From Porphyra umbilicalis (Eukaryota > Rhodophyta > Bangiophyceae > Bangiales > Bangiaceae), in the NCBI GenBank assembly GCA_002049455.2, contig KV918884.1:124001-188000 (forward strand): 64,000 nucleotides of DNA, read 5' to 3'. This document shows, piece after piece, positions 1-11,589 of this stretch. Each line of letters opens with the position of its first letter. Within the stretch, counting starts at the first letter, position 1. The position numbers and the translations under genes are program-made. The notes under the pieces are model-generated. The model ran no database searches. It was given only the letters and a program-made list of their open reading frames with translations, and was not told the DNA's origin.

Positions 1-534
1 CGGCATGCTGCTCCTGGGGACCCGCTATTGCGGATACCAACCCGAGGAGGACACCCTCCATTTGGACATCCGGTTGGACCTACGCAAGGTGCACCAGTAC
101 ATGCGACGTGGCTACGTTCGAGACGAAGAAGCAGAGTCGGTCGGTGACTTTCTCGCCTCAGACAGTTCCCATGCAGGACACTTGGTTTTCAATTTTGAGG
201 CGTGGCCGATTCCCAGTGACGACACCTGTTCCGGTCGAGGCCACGCGGTTGCGATGGCGACCGGATCAGATGAACAGTTTCGAAGGGCAGGCGGTAGTAC
301 GCGATGGCTGACCGGCGCACACCTGTCGGACATTAGACCACAAGGGGGATTCGAGATTCGGCCTGACGGACAAGAGGCTCCACTAAGAGTGATACGCAAA
401 CGACTTGCTTAGTGTTACTTGATCGATGACGCACCGTATGGCACCGTCGACATGACGAAACCCCTACACTACGAGCTAATACTAAGACCCCCAGAGCTGT
501 TGCGCCCCCATTCTGTCATGGCTACCCCCCTTGG

Positions 535-1251
535 TCAACGACGGACAGACGAAGGCCCACACCACCCGGGACCGGGCGGACCACGGAAGCGCTCCGCTGG
601 AGGCTTCTTTTGGTAGACGTCAAGGTCGCGTTTGTGCTGCTGGCGGCGGTTGGCCTCACCAGCGACCACGCCGACCTTACGAAGGAGACCCGCGCGGGTG
701 TTACGCCGACCCAGAAATTTCACTAGCTCCTTTGAGTGGCGCGGCGAAACCCCGGGGTGTTCATTGGCACACTGGGATATCCAGTCGCCGAGGGAAGCCA
801 TGGTGTGACATAAGCCGGTCACCAATGTCCCCGTGGTGTAGCCTCGGAGTTCCTTGATGTCGCAAGCCGCCACGCGCGCCAAACTCTGCGGAAAAAGATC
901 CGAGGGGATGTGGTCCATGTGGTCAAAGGCAGCGTCGGGGATGTCACGGTGTTTCACGGGGTCGAGCGAGACGGTGAGGCCACCCCCGGATTTACCCACT
1001 GAGAAGGTGTCAGACACGGCAGGCGGCAACGGACGCGGAGGAGACGACGTCGCGGCGCCGGTCACCACGGGGAAAGCAGTCGGCTCGGTCCCAGTACCGG
1101 AAGAACACGAACTGCGGGCTGCCAAGACGGCGGCGGCCCATCCCCCACGAGCTGGGCCGTAGCCACGTGCCTCGAGGATGACCGCGGTGTAGGGCAAGTA
1201 GAAGGGGAAGAGATCCCCGGCGACTTTGGCGCGTGTCCTGTCGTCATCCAC
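535..1251 (-). other. Antisense frame of element A
   Basis: Minus-strand open frame of about 238 codons between the pol end and the LTR. It matches the antisense frame of element B over its whole length, sharing for instance LEARGYGPARGGWAAAV and LRGYTTGTL. Function unknown; no zinc knuckle, protease or polymerase motif is visible. Its amino-acid composition is balanced (W, Y, F, D and E all present), whereas plus-strand frames over the same DNA are almost only Arg, Gly and Ala, which argues the antisense reading is the meaningful one. Part of a fossil element. Confidence 0.5.
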
Positions 1252-1967
1252 CTCGAGGGCCGCTCAAACCCAACCCTGGCGGTGCCGACGGTCTGTGCTA
1301 AGGGCGCGAAGACGCTGCCGGAATGCTTGTGTGTCACAAAAATGGTCCGCGAGGTCAAACAGTGCCCCGAGGATGGCGGTCGCCACCGCGTCGGGACCGG
1401 CGGCGTTGACGCGGATGTTGGACAGCCCGACGGAGCGCCTCTAATCGGAAAATCTCGAAGGGTACCGCAACAATACCCGACGGGTTCAGAAAAACTCGAG
1501 GGGAACGACGGCCGCCGCGAGCGCCAATTCGGTGCGGAAGAGGGCCCGCGGGGTGCGCCGCCCCGCTTCAAGGTCGTTCGTGACGTTTGCGTGTACCCGC
1601 GGGAGTGTCACCTTGCAACCGTACGGGACCTCGGCCCCGGACCATTACGCGGGAGTTGGCGACAAGAAGCGCGAGCGGGTCGCCGTGGCGCAGCTGAAAT
1701 ACTGCGCCTGGTGCCTAGCAACGAGGTGACCGGTGAGGCCGCCTTGGTGGTTGCAGGCCGTCCTCAATGGGATCGCCGTGGGGCCCTCCGGATCCGACAC
1801 GTCGATGAATGGCGCACACGCCAGGATGAAGTCGCAGGTCGGCACCAACGGCGGGTTGGTCGAGGAGGGGGGCAGGGTGGCGGTTGTGGCCGGCTCTTGT
1901 CCAGAGCGCCGGGCCGGACCCCCCTCCTCAGGGGTCGTTGCGAGACGGTCAAGCGACGAGGGGGCTG

Positions 1968-2465
1968 TGTGGCGGTCAGAAGTCCTACAGTTGGAAGGGG
2001 CTTGGCCCCTCAGCTGTGGACAGCACACCCCCTGGGGCTGTCACATAATATCCCGATCCGGGCCAGCAAGGGAATGGCCTGTCTGGATCTCGGGGAGATC
2101 GGATTCGGTCTGGGGTGGGGCTTTTTCCCAGTCGTTTTCCCAACCCCCCTCCTACTTCTCTGAAATTTTCGTATTAGAGGGATTTATCTGTTAGGTGCAT
2201 ATCGGGTGGCTACCTTGGCCGCCGGCGTTTGAACTGGGCAGGGGTTCATTCACCGTCGGGACGCCGTCCCTATCGCCGTCTGGTAAAATCAACTGTGCAT
2301 GGGACTACGATTCCGCCCTGTACTTCGCCGTGATCCTCTCCTCCCGATGGGGAAAGGCTGTGCTGTGGGTCGATTTCCGAGGCAGTGTCTTCGACGGACC
2401 GAGCTGATGAAGAAATCACTTCGGCATGACGACGAGCCAACGTGCTGGTGCCTCGAAGTGCTACA
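1968..2465 (+). repeat. 3' LTR of element A
   Basis: About 498 bp aligning end to end with both LTRs of element B. It begins TGTGGCGGTC just after a purine tract and ends CTACA. Shared blocks include the GGAGGGATTTATC-like stretch and the GGACCGAGCTGAT stretch near the 3' end. The 5' partner lies outside the window, so target duplication and LTR divergence cannot be measured. Confidence 0.85.
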
Positions 2466-2804
2466 GAGATAACCCTTATACTCTGACATTGCTTGTGTGC
2501 AACCGAATGTAGCAGATGAGGTGCCAGCCGGCCCACGGCCACTAGCCTGCTCTCTTGAAGACATTATAGGCTACTTTATTCCGTCCGTCCGCGACTACGC
2601 CGGCTTGCTGATCGTTCAACTGTGTCAGTGTTCACCCCCGACTCCAGCTAGTGGGCCAGTGTTCGTAGGTAATTACGAATTCCGCAGCACGGCCTGTACA
2701 TGAAGTGCGGGTTGGTCGGCATTCCAGGCCCTACGACAGAGTTATGTTTAAAACATTTGACGCTTTTTCAAACGAATGACAACAGAAAACTAACCTTGAC
2801 AGGA
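2466..2804. other. Spacer without recognisable gene
   Basis: About 340 bp between the element A LTR and the G-rich satellite. It holds short unconnected ORFs and a GCC/CGG-rich patch near 2,525-2,550 resembling patches near 4,185 and 4,430. I see no gene here. Confidence 0.5.
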
Positions 2805-3385
2805 GGTGAAATGGGGCGGGTAGAACGGGGTGCGGTGGGGTGTGGTGGGCTTAAGCGGATGGGGTGGAGCGAGGTAGTATGACATGGGGTGTGGTGGGGT
2901 GTGGTGGTGTGGTGCGTGTGGGGTGGGCTGGTGCGGGTGGTGCGGGCGGGGGGGGATGGTGGTGCTGAGCGGTTAGAGTGGGTCGGGGTGGGGTGGTGTG
3001 GGGTGAGGCGGGGTGGAATCGAGCGGCTGGGGTGAGGCGGGCTGGCCTGGCGTGGTGTTGGGTGGGATGTGGCGGCGCGGCGTGGTGTGGCGTTGCGTGT
3101 GGTGTGGCGGCGTGGCGCGGGTGGGGTGGCGTGGCGCAAGGGGCACGGGCCTTGTGGCGTGGGTGGGGTGGCGCGGGTGCAATGGGGTGGGGTGGGGTCG
3201 CGTGGGTGGCATGGGGAAAGTTTGAACGGCGTGGGATCGTGTGGGATTGTATGGGGTAAGGTAGGGGCCGGTCGGGTCCGGTGGGGTAGGGTGGGCTTGG
3301 CTGGGGCCGGGTCGGGTCGGGTGGGGCTGCGTGCGATGGGGTCGGGTCGGGTCGGGTATCGTTCTCTCGGGCGAGGTGAGGTGGA
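2805..3385. repeat. Degenerate G-rich pentanucleotide satellite
   Basis: About 580 bp of strongly G-rich plus strand phased at five bases, with unit variants GGGGT, GTGGT, GTGGC and GGGTC. Cytosine is rare at the left end and rises to the right, where GGGTC copies stand in tandem (about 3,340-3,358). The strand bias creates long proline/histidine/threonine frames on the minus strand, which I treat as artefacts. Runs of three or four G at short intervals could form G-quadruplexes. Confidence 0.8.
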
Positions 3386-3419
3386 GTAGGGTGGTGTGGG
3401 AGCGGTAGATGAGATGGAG

Positions 3420-5861
3420 TGCGGAGCGTAAATGATGGCGCAGGGACGGCAATGTCGTATGAACGGTATTGCAGAACGTACACGCGAGGACATCATCTCT
3501 TCGTGTTATAGCAGGGACACTACATCTTCTGGACGGGGCCTCGAGGCCTTATTTTGTGAAAACTTACAGGCGCTGGCCAGCCGACAAGCATTCCTGTCGT
3601 AGAGAACATCACAAAATCGGTGCGTTTTTCATGAAAAACACCCGTTCCTCCGTGTTTCTGAAGGAAAAACAGCTCAGAGGCTAGCCTTCCACGGGTATCT
3701 GGAGGCATGGAAATGTACACGTCACGTAGACACGAGTACACCTGGGACTAAAGTTGGACACGACGCTACTGTTTCAGGGGCGTCAGGGGCGCGCGACGGA
3801 TATCACGCCTCACTGACGACACTACGTGCAGCCTAAACGCCCTATCGACGCCAAAATTAGCATTGTCAGTATTCACAAGGTGGTTTAAGTGGCACCCACA
3901 CAGTGCACTCATATGTCATTTTCTGTGTCAAGACTGGGTGCCTGACCCCAACCAAAGCGCGCAGCCGCCACCTGCTGGATCATGTAAACCGCCCTGCAAA
4001 TGTTCTATTCGCGACGCCTTGCTGACGTCCTTTTGTGTTGGGGCGTCAGGGGCGCGCGACGCCCGAAGGACGCCTTGGTGACGTCCTTAACGACGCCCTC
4101 ATCGACGTCCCGGGCGTTCTGAGCGTCACTTCTTGGGACTTTCTGTTGATATGGCTTCGTCAGATGGTTCTTGAGCAGCCTACAAGCGCTAGCCGGCCGA
4201 CCGGCACCAAAGTAGCCATGCTGCGTTTGTGCCTGCCGAATCGTTCTTAACCATTTACTTTGCTGTAGTATATCATGGTTCGCATGCTGTCTTTCGATAG
4301 TGAGAGCCCATACCAGTCCATGTAAAAAAAGCACATTTTCCAATTGTAAGACATATTTTCGACAGTTATTGAGAGGGCACTTCCACTCTGATGCGACCGA
4401 CTGTGGCAGAAGAGCCGCTAGCCGGCCCGCAGGCGCGACTAGCCAGCCGGCACACGGAAACTTGTTCCTACTTAAGACGGTTCGGGTCGAGCACGTTCAC
4501 GTGTGCGAAAGTTTTGAAAAATCTCGCACACGTGAACGTGCTCGGACAGGAAATAGCCTGTTCGGCGGTCCTGCATCTGGCACGCATGATTGGGCGGGAG
4601 CTCTTTGAGGATCATTTCGTGCGGCCACGTGACTGCAATGAGGCGAATTCCCATCTGCGGGCCCGCTTGCGTGGTTGCAACAACGTAGCAGGCGCGCTGT
4701 GTCCGAAAATTCCTTGCGATCGCAGTGAGATGCGATCTGCCAAGTCCGGGTGCCGCATTTCAAGCAATCTAATCACGACGGTTCTGGAGGCCCGTCAAGA
4801 CAGCGCCGGTCGAATCACGCGTGCCCGACGGACCTATGTGCATATTTGGACCCATTCATTTGCACATGCACGCGCCGTTAAGACACAGACGCGGATATCC
4901 TTCTGGCACCAGATTTTCACAACTGCCTCAGTACATGGGATGTCTTGTTCGTTCTTTGAACGAAACATATACAGGCGGACTCCTGAAAACCCCACGAACA
5001 AGCACGTGTTTTCCGTTTCTAACGAACTGATCTCATTCGTTGTCTCGAGAATGCACCTAGAATAGGGCCTGTAGCAGTTCTTCACACAATCAATCTGGGG
5101 TGTGCACGGCTACAGATCGGGCTGAAAAACATACATCAAACATCTATTTGATTTGTTTTGTCGGTGAAACGCGGATCTGGATCGTCAAGCGTTGTCAAGC
5201 GGATCAGACATGACATGAGCATGCAAACAAATGCCGCGCATCCCTCGCTGTCTGCCCTGTGGTCACAAAGAAATGACTCTGACCGTTCAAGGTGCTTTCT
5301 TCCCATCCGCATGAAGACAAAACAAATGGCGTACGCCGCAACTCAGCATGCGCCCTACACACTTCGACACGCGCGAATCACAAAACCAAATGCGCAGCCG
5401 ACTCCGCACCCCAGCAGCTTCACCCGCAAACACTTGGCAAATAATGCAGGAATGCACACGCGGCACGCGCACTCTGACGGCTTCCAAGCGCCGCCGCGAC
5501 TTTGCTGTGAAAGGCAGAACAATGCCTCAGTCGCGCAATCGTGATCATCATCTGAACAGGCCCACGGCGCAGGGAGTGCTCCCCCCGGCATTCTCGGACG
5601 GTGCAGAGGGGGGCAGTCGCAGGAGGGGGCGCCAGGATGGTTGTGGCTGGAGTGAACTAAATATTGTTGAGTGTGGGGGGCGTGGGGACCTCCTTGAGCC
5701 TCGGTTTGAGCGGATATTGGCCGCATAAGCACGTGCATCGCGGGGCTGGAGGCATGGGGGACCTTTGGTGGGACGAAGAGGGTGGCCGATTGACTTTGTC
5801 GCGCTGTACGAGGAATCCAGGCGATGTTTTCATGACTAAATTCTCGTTTAGAAGCGCACAC
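3420..5861. other. AT-richer spacer, no convincing gene
   Basis: Several overlapping ORFs of 60-224 codons on both strands, none with a recognised domain. It holds a short repeated word (GGCGTCAGGGGCGCGCGACG near 3,779 and 4,042), several GACGTCC-type words around 4,020-4,130, and the perfect hairpin listed separately. The 224-codon plus-strand ORF at 4,391-5,065 runs straight through that hairpin and is probably chance. Confidence 0.4.
4488..4544. repeat. Perfect 21-bp inverted repeat (hairpin)
   Basis: Left arm 4,488-4,508 starts CGAGCACGTTCACG; right arm 4,524-4,544 is its exact reverse complement; the loop is 15 nt. The arms contain CACGTG-type words. No mismatches in 21 bp makes chance unlikely. 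It could be the fold-back of a small RNA precursor or the remnant of a transposon end; nothing nearby decides. Confidence 0.85.
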
Positions 5862-6677
5862 TTATCTTGCCTCGGACGGCGCCGAGACCGGAATTGGCTT
5901 CTTTTGGCACGCTTGTTGCACCACTGGAGCGCTTTTCAGTTGGCGGGTGCAGTGGTGCGCTGAACTCACTGTGTGTCGGTATGAAGTTCCAGATACTTCC
6001 TTGTGAAAAACATTCCAAAATAAATCGGGAAGCATGATTTGAGCTGGATGGGGGACTGTTTGCAGGAATTCTTGGGGAAACGTTTTGACATATCTTTGAT
6101 GTTCTTTTTTCTCGCCCTGGAAAGAAAGTTCTGGAGACAGGACGTAAACAGTTTCCTGGCCAGACTCTTGGATCATCCTGATCGCTCTTTCGAGTATCCT
6201 GGAAACTGTCCTTGAATGGTCCCCATGATAGTTGGCGAGATAGAGTCCTGACACATTTACTGTTTTATTTCCAGGACTGCACCTCCGAAAAGGTCCACAG
6301 ACTTGCGTCAATGCGTGTACAGACCAGGGCAGCGTTAAAAATTCTCTGGCGAGATTGAAGCCAAAGAAACCAGCTTCCTGACGCAATCCACCTTCGAGGG
6401 CAGCACGGGGCAGGGTGCCAGAAGAAGCTCTCGTGCGCATCCGGTGGAAAGTTTTACCAACAGCACGTCGCTTTCTGTGGAAGTCAGGCCCATACACAGT
6501 CTGATGCGCTTGCGCTGCAGCTGCACATGCAAGACGTTCACGCAAACGCTCCTCTGTCTGTTGCGCGACACTATCTCCCGGTCTTTTACGGCAATGTTCT
6601 TCGCTATTGTTCATAGCACGGTCCCCGAGAAAGACGCCCATATTTACGAGCAGCAGTCCCCCCAGAGAATTCTTCAC
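5862..6677 (-). CDS. Unassigned 271-codon ORF
   Basis: An uninterrupted minus-strand frame of 271 codons in DNA that is only moderately GC-rich, so its length is mildly significant. I recognise no family. The middle reads like globular protein (RILERAIRMIQESGQETVYV, then YVLSPELSF), with Arg/His-rich stretches before it. The N-terminus is weakly hydrophobic but not a clear signal peptide. Another minus-strand frame follows directly downstream at 5,355-5,861, in a different phase. It could be a host exon, a gene relic or chance. No matching gene or promoter is visible nearby. Confidence 0.3.
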   Translation of the reverse strand: MKNSLGGLLLVNMGVFLGDRAMNNSEEHCRKRPGDSVAQQTEERLRERLACAAAAQAHQTVYGPDFHRKRRAVGKTFHRMRTRASSGTLPRAALEGGLRQEAGFFGFNLAREFLTLPWSVHALTQVCGPFRRCSPGNKTVNVSGLYLANYHGDHSRTVSRILERAIRMIQESGQETVYVLSPELSFQGEKKEHQRYVKTFPQEFLQTVPHPAQIMLPDLFWNVFHKEVSGTSYRHTVSSAHHCTRQLKSAPVVQQACQKKPIPVSAPSEAR

Positions 6678-8225
6678 CCAAAGCTACATTACCCTCCCAC
6701 ACAATGTATGGCACGATCACCTCGTGCCATTATCGTCGGAAATGCCAGCAGAAACGAAATGTACAGTCGTTCCTCAAAAAACCCATCACTCCGCTGAGAC
6801 CAACAGTAACCCGCACAAGTGACATGTCGCAAAATTCTATTCGAATGCTGCTCTGCGCGGATTTGCGACCTGAAAGTACGCCGACCCGTTCGGGGTTAGC
6901 ACACGCGAGCGCCCATTCTACGCCAGCATCAGCGGTCGCGAGAAGCGACGGAAACTATAATTTCAAGTTTCCAGATCATGACGGACGTGAATGCGCGACA
7001 TCGCCTAGTTTCCACGAGTGTGGCATACATTCTGAAGTCGTGGCAAGAGAGCCGCCTCCGTTCTGACACGTGGATTTCACAATGCGTGCAGGCTGAGAAT
7101 TCTTGCATTGATTGTCGCCCTCATGGCCTCCGATTGGCGCACTCGTGTCACTGGAAACTCTCAGAAGTCTCCTGGGAGCGTCAACCAATGGGCGTCTTCG
7201 GTCTAGCACCTGCTGAGAAAGAGCCTTCAACTTGTTGCCCCACTTCCTGCACTCTGTGAGACAGCACAGAGCAGGATCATGCACTGCGCCACACATCTTT
7301 CGCTGAAACAGCCTCCCCAGACTTCAAAACCCTTGATGCGAGCCGCAGCCCTTCCGAGTACTGACCGAAGCGGGTGCGGCACGCGAGCCGGGAGAACCAC
7401 CAATTTGACTGACCCATGACTTGTCGCGTGCCAGAGACAAGCAGCTACGCTTCCAGGAAGATCCAGCGATGCATCGGCGCTCAACCCAGATGGAGAACCG
7501 GCCCTTCCAGTGAGCTGCAAGTCCGCACAATCAAATGCCACAGGATGATTGGCCTCAATTTTCTCAGCGTGTTCTGCTGTCGCGTTCAGGGTTGATTGCG
7601 ATTGAATGATTGAATCAATCGTCGACGAGGTTTTCGAAGATACTGGCAGCCCAGATCCACGGATGAATCCGATCGTCGTCATTCGCGTTCCGGCTGGAAG
7701 CACCGGCAGTCGCCGTGGCTGTCGCGCACCGCCTTGTCGCCAAAATGTGACAGATTGTGTGGTGTTGGACGTCTGTTGCGGTCTTTCGGGTGATCATTCG
7801 GCGAAGCGCAGCCCCTCGGCGGGGCGCGCCTGGCTCAACGGCCGCTGTGAGAGCAGTTCCACGTCTCCGCCCCCTCCGCCCCCCCCGTCAGAAGCGCAAT
7901 ATGGCCACCGTGCCGGCTGAAATGGCATCCAGGCGGGGTCAGGACTGCATACCCTCCCTCTCCCCACCCTACTGGCGTACTGAACAGAGGCGTGGGCTCG
8001 ATGTGTGATCCCGCGACCCATGTCGCCACGTCGTCGTCGTGCGCGTGCTGACCGTGCGTGAGCCGACGAATTTCTGCGTGTCCGGGGCAAATGCTTGCCC
8101 CAATTTGAATTCGGCGTGATGCTGCGCTGTCATACGATACATCGGGCTGGATCAGCACGACTACCCATCGCGCTTGTTGACCGGTACTTCAATGTGCCCG
8201 TTCCCTCGATCCCACCGACGCTCGG
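6678..8225. other. Spacer before element B
   Basis: Only short ORFs without recognised domains, the longest being 158 codons on the minus strand at 7,227-7,703 with no family match. A C-rich simple tract lies near 7,863-7,888. The last five bases (CTCGG, 8,221-8,225) are the left target-site copy of element B. Confidence 0.45.
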
Positions 8226-8721
8226 TATGGCGGTCGGGGGTCCCCAGTTGGAAGGGGCGTGGCCCCTCAGCTGTGGACAGCACACCCCCGGGGGCCGTCC
8301 CAAAATATCCCGATCCGGGCCAGCAAGGGAATGACCTGTCCAGATCTCCGGGAGATTGGATTCGGTCGGGGGCGGGGCTTTTCCCAAGTGGTTTTCCCAG
8401 CCCCCCTACTACTTGTTTGAACTTTTCGCTTTGGAGGGATTTATCTGTTTGGCGCATTTGGGGTGGCTACTTTGGCCACCGGCGTTCGGTTTGGGAGGGG
8501 TTTATTGACAGTGGGGACGCCGTCCCCGTCGCCGTTTGATAAAACCAACTGTGCTTTGGACTACGATTCCCCCCTGGGCTTTGCCGTGATCCTCTCCTCC
8601 CGTTGGGGGAAGGCTGGGCTGTGGGTCGATTTCCGGGGCAGTTCCTTCGACGGACCGAGCTGATCAAGAGGTCACTTCGGCCAGACGACGAACCAACGTG
8701 GTGGTGCTTAGAACCGCTACA
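8226..8721 (+). repeat. 5' LTR of element B
   Basis: 496 bp, aligned without gaps to 15,551-16,046 with about 10 differences. It ends TACA. The left boundary is set by the CTCGG target duplication and by where similarity to the 3' LTR begins. A GATAAAA word near 8,540 may be the promoter, but this is unproved. Confidence 0.93.
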
Positions 8722-8726
8722 ATTTC

Positions 8727-8744
8727 TGGTGGAGCAGCAGGGGA
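8727..8744 (+). promoter_or_regulatory. Candidate primer-binding site of element B
   Basis: TGGTGGAGCAGCAGGGGA begins five bases after the 5' LTR. It has the TGG start expected when a tRNA 3' CCA end primes reverse transcription. Its first twelve bases recur just after the 5' LTR of the unrelated element C. The implied tRNA would end GCTGCTCCACCA; I cannot name its amino acid. Confidence 0.65.
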
Positions 8745-9089
8745 TTCCGGCCGTTGCCACGCCCGTACTGGGTAGCCGGTTTTCCGATCGTCTGTTGGTT
8801 TGTGAGTTCAAGGCGACGTGGATCTCCGCGTCGGTCTGTCGTCGATTACCGCCCGGCCACTACGATGGCATCGCCATCCCCCTCCATCCCCCCTGTCCGC
8901 CCCAACTCCCCGGTTGCCCCCCGCCACGTCACGTTTGCCTCTTCTGGGGTAACCGCGATGTGGCCTGTCCCGGCTCGCTGCCCCTGCCGTCGTGGGCGAT
9001 ATCGCCCGCGGTTCAAGGGGACGCTGTTGCTACTACGGAAAGAGAATTTTGAGATTATCGCGTCGTACCAGTTGGCGCCGTGGCAGACC

Positions 9090-9400
9090 CCCGTCCCCAC
9101 GAGGGCGGTGGTCGACACTGGCGCTGGACCAAGTGTGATCCGCGCGGATATGTTGCCCGAAGGGTGGACAGAGTATGCATCGCGGGCGCCGCCCCGGACG
9201 CAAGTGAGTGACGCCTCGGGGCAGCTGCTCGAGGTGAACGCGCAGGTGTCGCTCACGATCTACGTCGGGGGTGCCGCTATGGAGTATGAGTTCCTCGTGG
9301 TCAAGGCATTGTCGGTACCGCTCATCCTCGGGTCGGACTTCCAGCGCAACTACGTGGACACCATCTCCCCCAAGACGCAGACGATCAAGTGGGACGACGG
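9090..9400 (+). pseudogene. Element B aspartic protease region
   Basis: Retropepsin-type domain, which in this family cuts the polyprotein. The active-site motif VVDTGAGPSVI lies at about 9,111-9,143, with the C-terminal ILGSDF loop near 9,321-9,345; the ~75-residue spacing is normal for Ty3/gypsy proteases. Upstream sequence is proline- and arginine-rich without a zinc knuckle, so no nucleocapsid is seen. Part of a broken fossil element. Confidence 0.85.
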
Positions 9401-10066
9401 CACGTCCACGGTGGCGACGCGGAGCTGGACGGGGAACACTCGGCCCGCGCCCCCTCGCCGAGGAAACAAGCCGAAGGCCCAAGCTGGGGCTATCCGGCTT
9501 CGGCAAGGGGTAATCGTGGGCCCGCGGTGCATCCAGGCGGTCCAAGTGTGCTGCAACGTCAAGGGGGTCCACCTGGTACGGGAACGCCCCATCAAAATGA
9601 GCCGACGGAAGGTACTGTTGCACAACGCGGTCGCAGAGTTCTCCCCCAACACCCCGCGGTCCCTCTAACTGACGAACATCGGGGACGTGCCGGTGCACCT
9701 AACGAAGGGGTATGTCATCGGAACCGCGACGGCCTACAATGGACCGTTGCACGTCGTCGAGGAGGAGGAGGAACCGGGGGCGGTCCTAACGATGGGGGCG
9801 GACCCCCGTGAATAGCCCGACGAGGAGTTCAAGACGGGGCGGCAAGCCGAAGAGAGGATCGACGAGGGACAACCTCCACCTCACCCGCCGGACAAGACGT
9901 ATCCCAAGCCGGAGGTCCACTGGGAGGGCGTCCCCGACACGCTTCGTGGTGACGTGGACGACCTCCTCGAGGAGGACAAGGCGCTATGGGCGGGGCAACT
10001 CGGCAAGGTCGACGTCACCCCGCACCGGATCGAGGTGACCCCCGGGGCACGGCCACGGCGGGCGCA

Positions 10067-11270
10067 ACCCTATCGGGCCAGCCACGCTTCGAGGGACACC
10101 ATCGCCAAGGAGGTGCAACGCCAGCGGGACCTCGGGGATATCGAGCCCTCAAGTGCCGAGTGGGCCTTCCCTGCGGTTCTGATTCCGAAACCCGACGGGA
10201 CAGTGCGGTTCTGCGTGGATTACCGCCGACTTGACGAGGTCACGGTGCGGGATGTGTACCCGTTGCCACGAACGGACGATTGTATCGACTTCCTCGGGGA
10301 CGCCAAGGTGTTTTCGACGCTCGACTGCAACTCGGGGTATTGGCAGATCCCCGTAGCGGACGAGGACCGGGACAAGACAACCTTCGTTTGCCACGAGGGG
10401 GCCTACCGCTACATCCGCCTTCCCTTCGGGTTGTCCAATGCCCCGGCGACCTTCCAACGGGCCATCGACATGATCCTCGGGGGACTCAAGTGGAAGAGCT
10501 GCCTCGTGTACCTCGACGACATCATCTTCTTCTCGCAGTCGGCGGGGGAACACGTGGAACACCTCCGGGAGGTCTTCACGGCGCTGCGCGGCGCGGGTGT
10601 CTCCCTGCAGGCCAAGAAGTGCCACTTGTTCCAAGAGGAGGTGGGGTATTTGGGCCATATCGTGGGCCGGGGGGAGCTGAAGGTACAAGACAAGAACATC
10701 CGCGGACTCAAGGAGGCGTCTCCCCCGCGGTGCAAGAAGGACCTACGTAGCTTCCTCGGGATGTGCAACGTGTATCGGAGGTTCGTCAAGGACTACGCCC
10801 AAGTGGCGCGGCCGTTGGCCGCCATGACAAGTTCCAAGAGGCCCGACCGGTGGGGGACGCTGTCCGACGAGGCCCTGGGGGCATTCGAGGAACTTAAGAG
10901 GCGACTCACGGAGGCCCCCATCCTCGCCCTGCCGAGGCGACAAGGGACCTACACGTTGGACACAGACGCAAGCGCGGGGCAGGTCGGCGCGGTCCTTTTA
11001 CAAGAACAACCCGACCAATCCACGCGGCCCGTTGGCTATTGGAGCCGTTCCCTCAACGCAGCGGAGCGAAACTACAGTACGACGGAGCGGGAGTGCCTCG
11101 CGGTTGTGTGGGCGTCCCTCCTTCTCCGCCCCTACGTCGAGGGGACCCGCTTCACGGTGCGCACGTACCACGCGGCGCTCAAGCGGATGCTGCATATGGA
11201 CGGGGCTCACGGGAGGCTGGCGCGGTGGCGGTTGCGACTGGCGGAGTTCGACGACGTGGTACAGACACGC
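10067..11270 (+). pseudogene. Element B reverse transcriptase and RNase H region
   Basis: Ty3/gypsy-type RT followed by RNase H. Visible RT blocks are PKPDGTVRFCVDYRRL, FSTLDCNSGYWQIPV, LPFGLSNAPATFQRA and the catalytic YLDDI (about 10,509-10,523), then FLGMCNVYRRFVKDY in the connection. RNase H starts with DTDASAGQVGAVL near 10,955 and includes ERNYSTTERECLAVVWA. Order and spacing are typical of chromoviruses. Part of a broken fossil element. Confidence 0.92.
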
Positions 11271-11589
11271 CCCGGGGCGTAACACTACGCGGCGGACACG
11301 ATGTCACGCATCTTAACACCCGCGGGAGACGAGGGGGCGATACCCGACGCGGTACCTTGTCTGGCGTTGCCCAACTCGTCGGCCGCGTGGCAGGTACCGC
11401 CGGAGACCAAGGGGGGGACTCCTTGGCCCCCTGACGCTCGCCGAGCTCCTCGAGGGGCAGGCGGAGGACGGACGGTACAAGGAGGTCCGCGCGGCGATGG
11501 ACAGCAACGACAAGTCGCGGTTCCGCGAGGACCCGAACGGCCTGTTGGTACGTACGGCGCCGTTGGACGGGGCCACGCAAGTCTACGTG

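Larger units (their letters stand above)
1..2465 (+). mobile_element. Ty3/gypsy chromovirus element A, 3' part
   Basis: The window opens inside a Ty3/gypsy element of the same family as element B. The first ~110 bases encode the end of the integrase-linked chromodomain, with KVHQYMRR shared with B. After it come a non-sense-strand region holding the antisense frame described separately, a purine tract (GACGAGGGGG) and one LTR. Everything upstream lies outside the window, so protease, RT and integrase cannot be judged. LTR and tail differ from B by many substitutions, so A and B are separate insertions and A looks older. It is a broken fossil. Confidence 0.85.

Noticed and set aside
2768-3496. 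Long minus-strand ORFs (up to 242 codons) rich in Pro, His and Thr
   Set aside because: They lie over the G-rich pentanucleotide tract; all minus frames are open because the strand lacks the bases needed for stops. No protein-like composition.
4391-5065. 224-codon plus-strand ORF as a gene
   Set aside because: It runs through the perfect hairpin, has no domain, and is matched by several equally long frames nearby.
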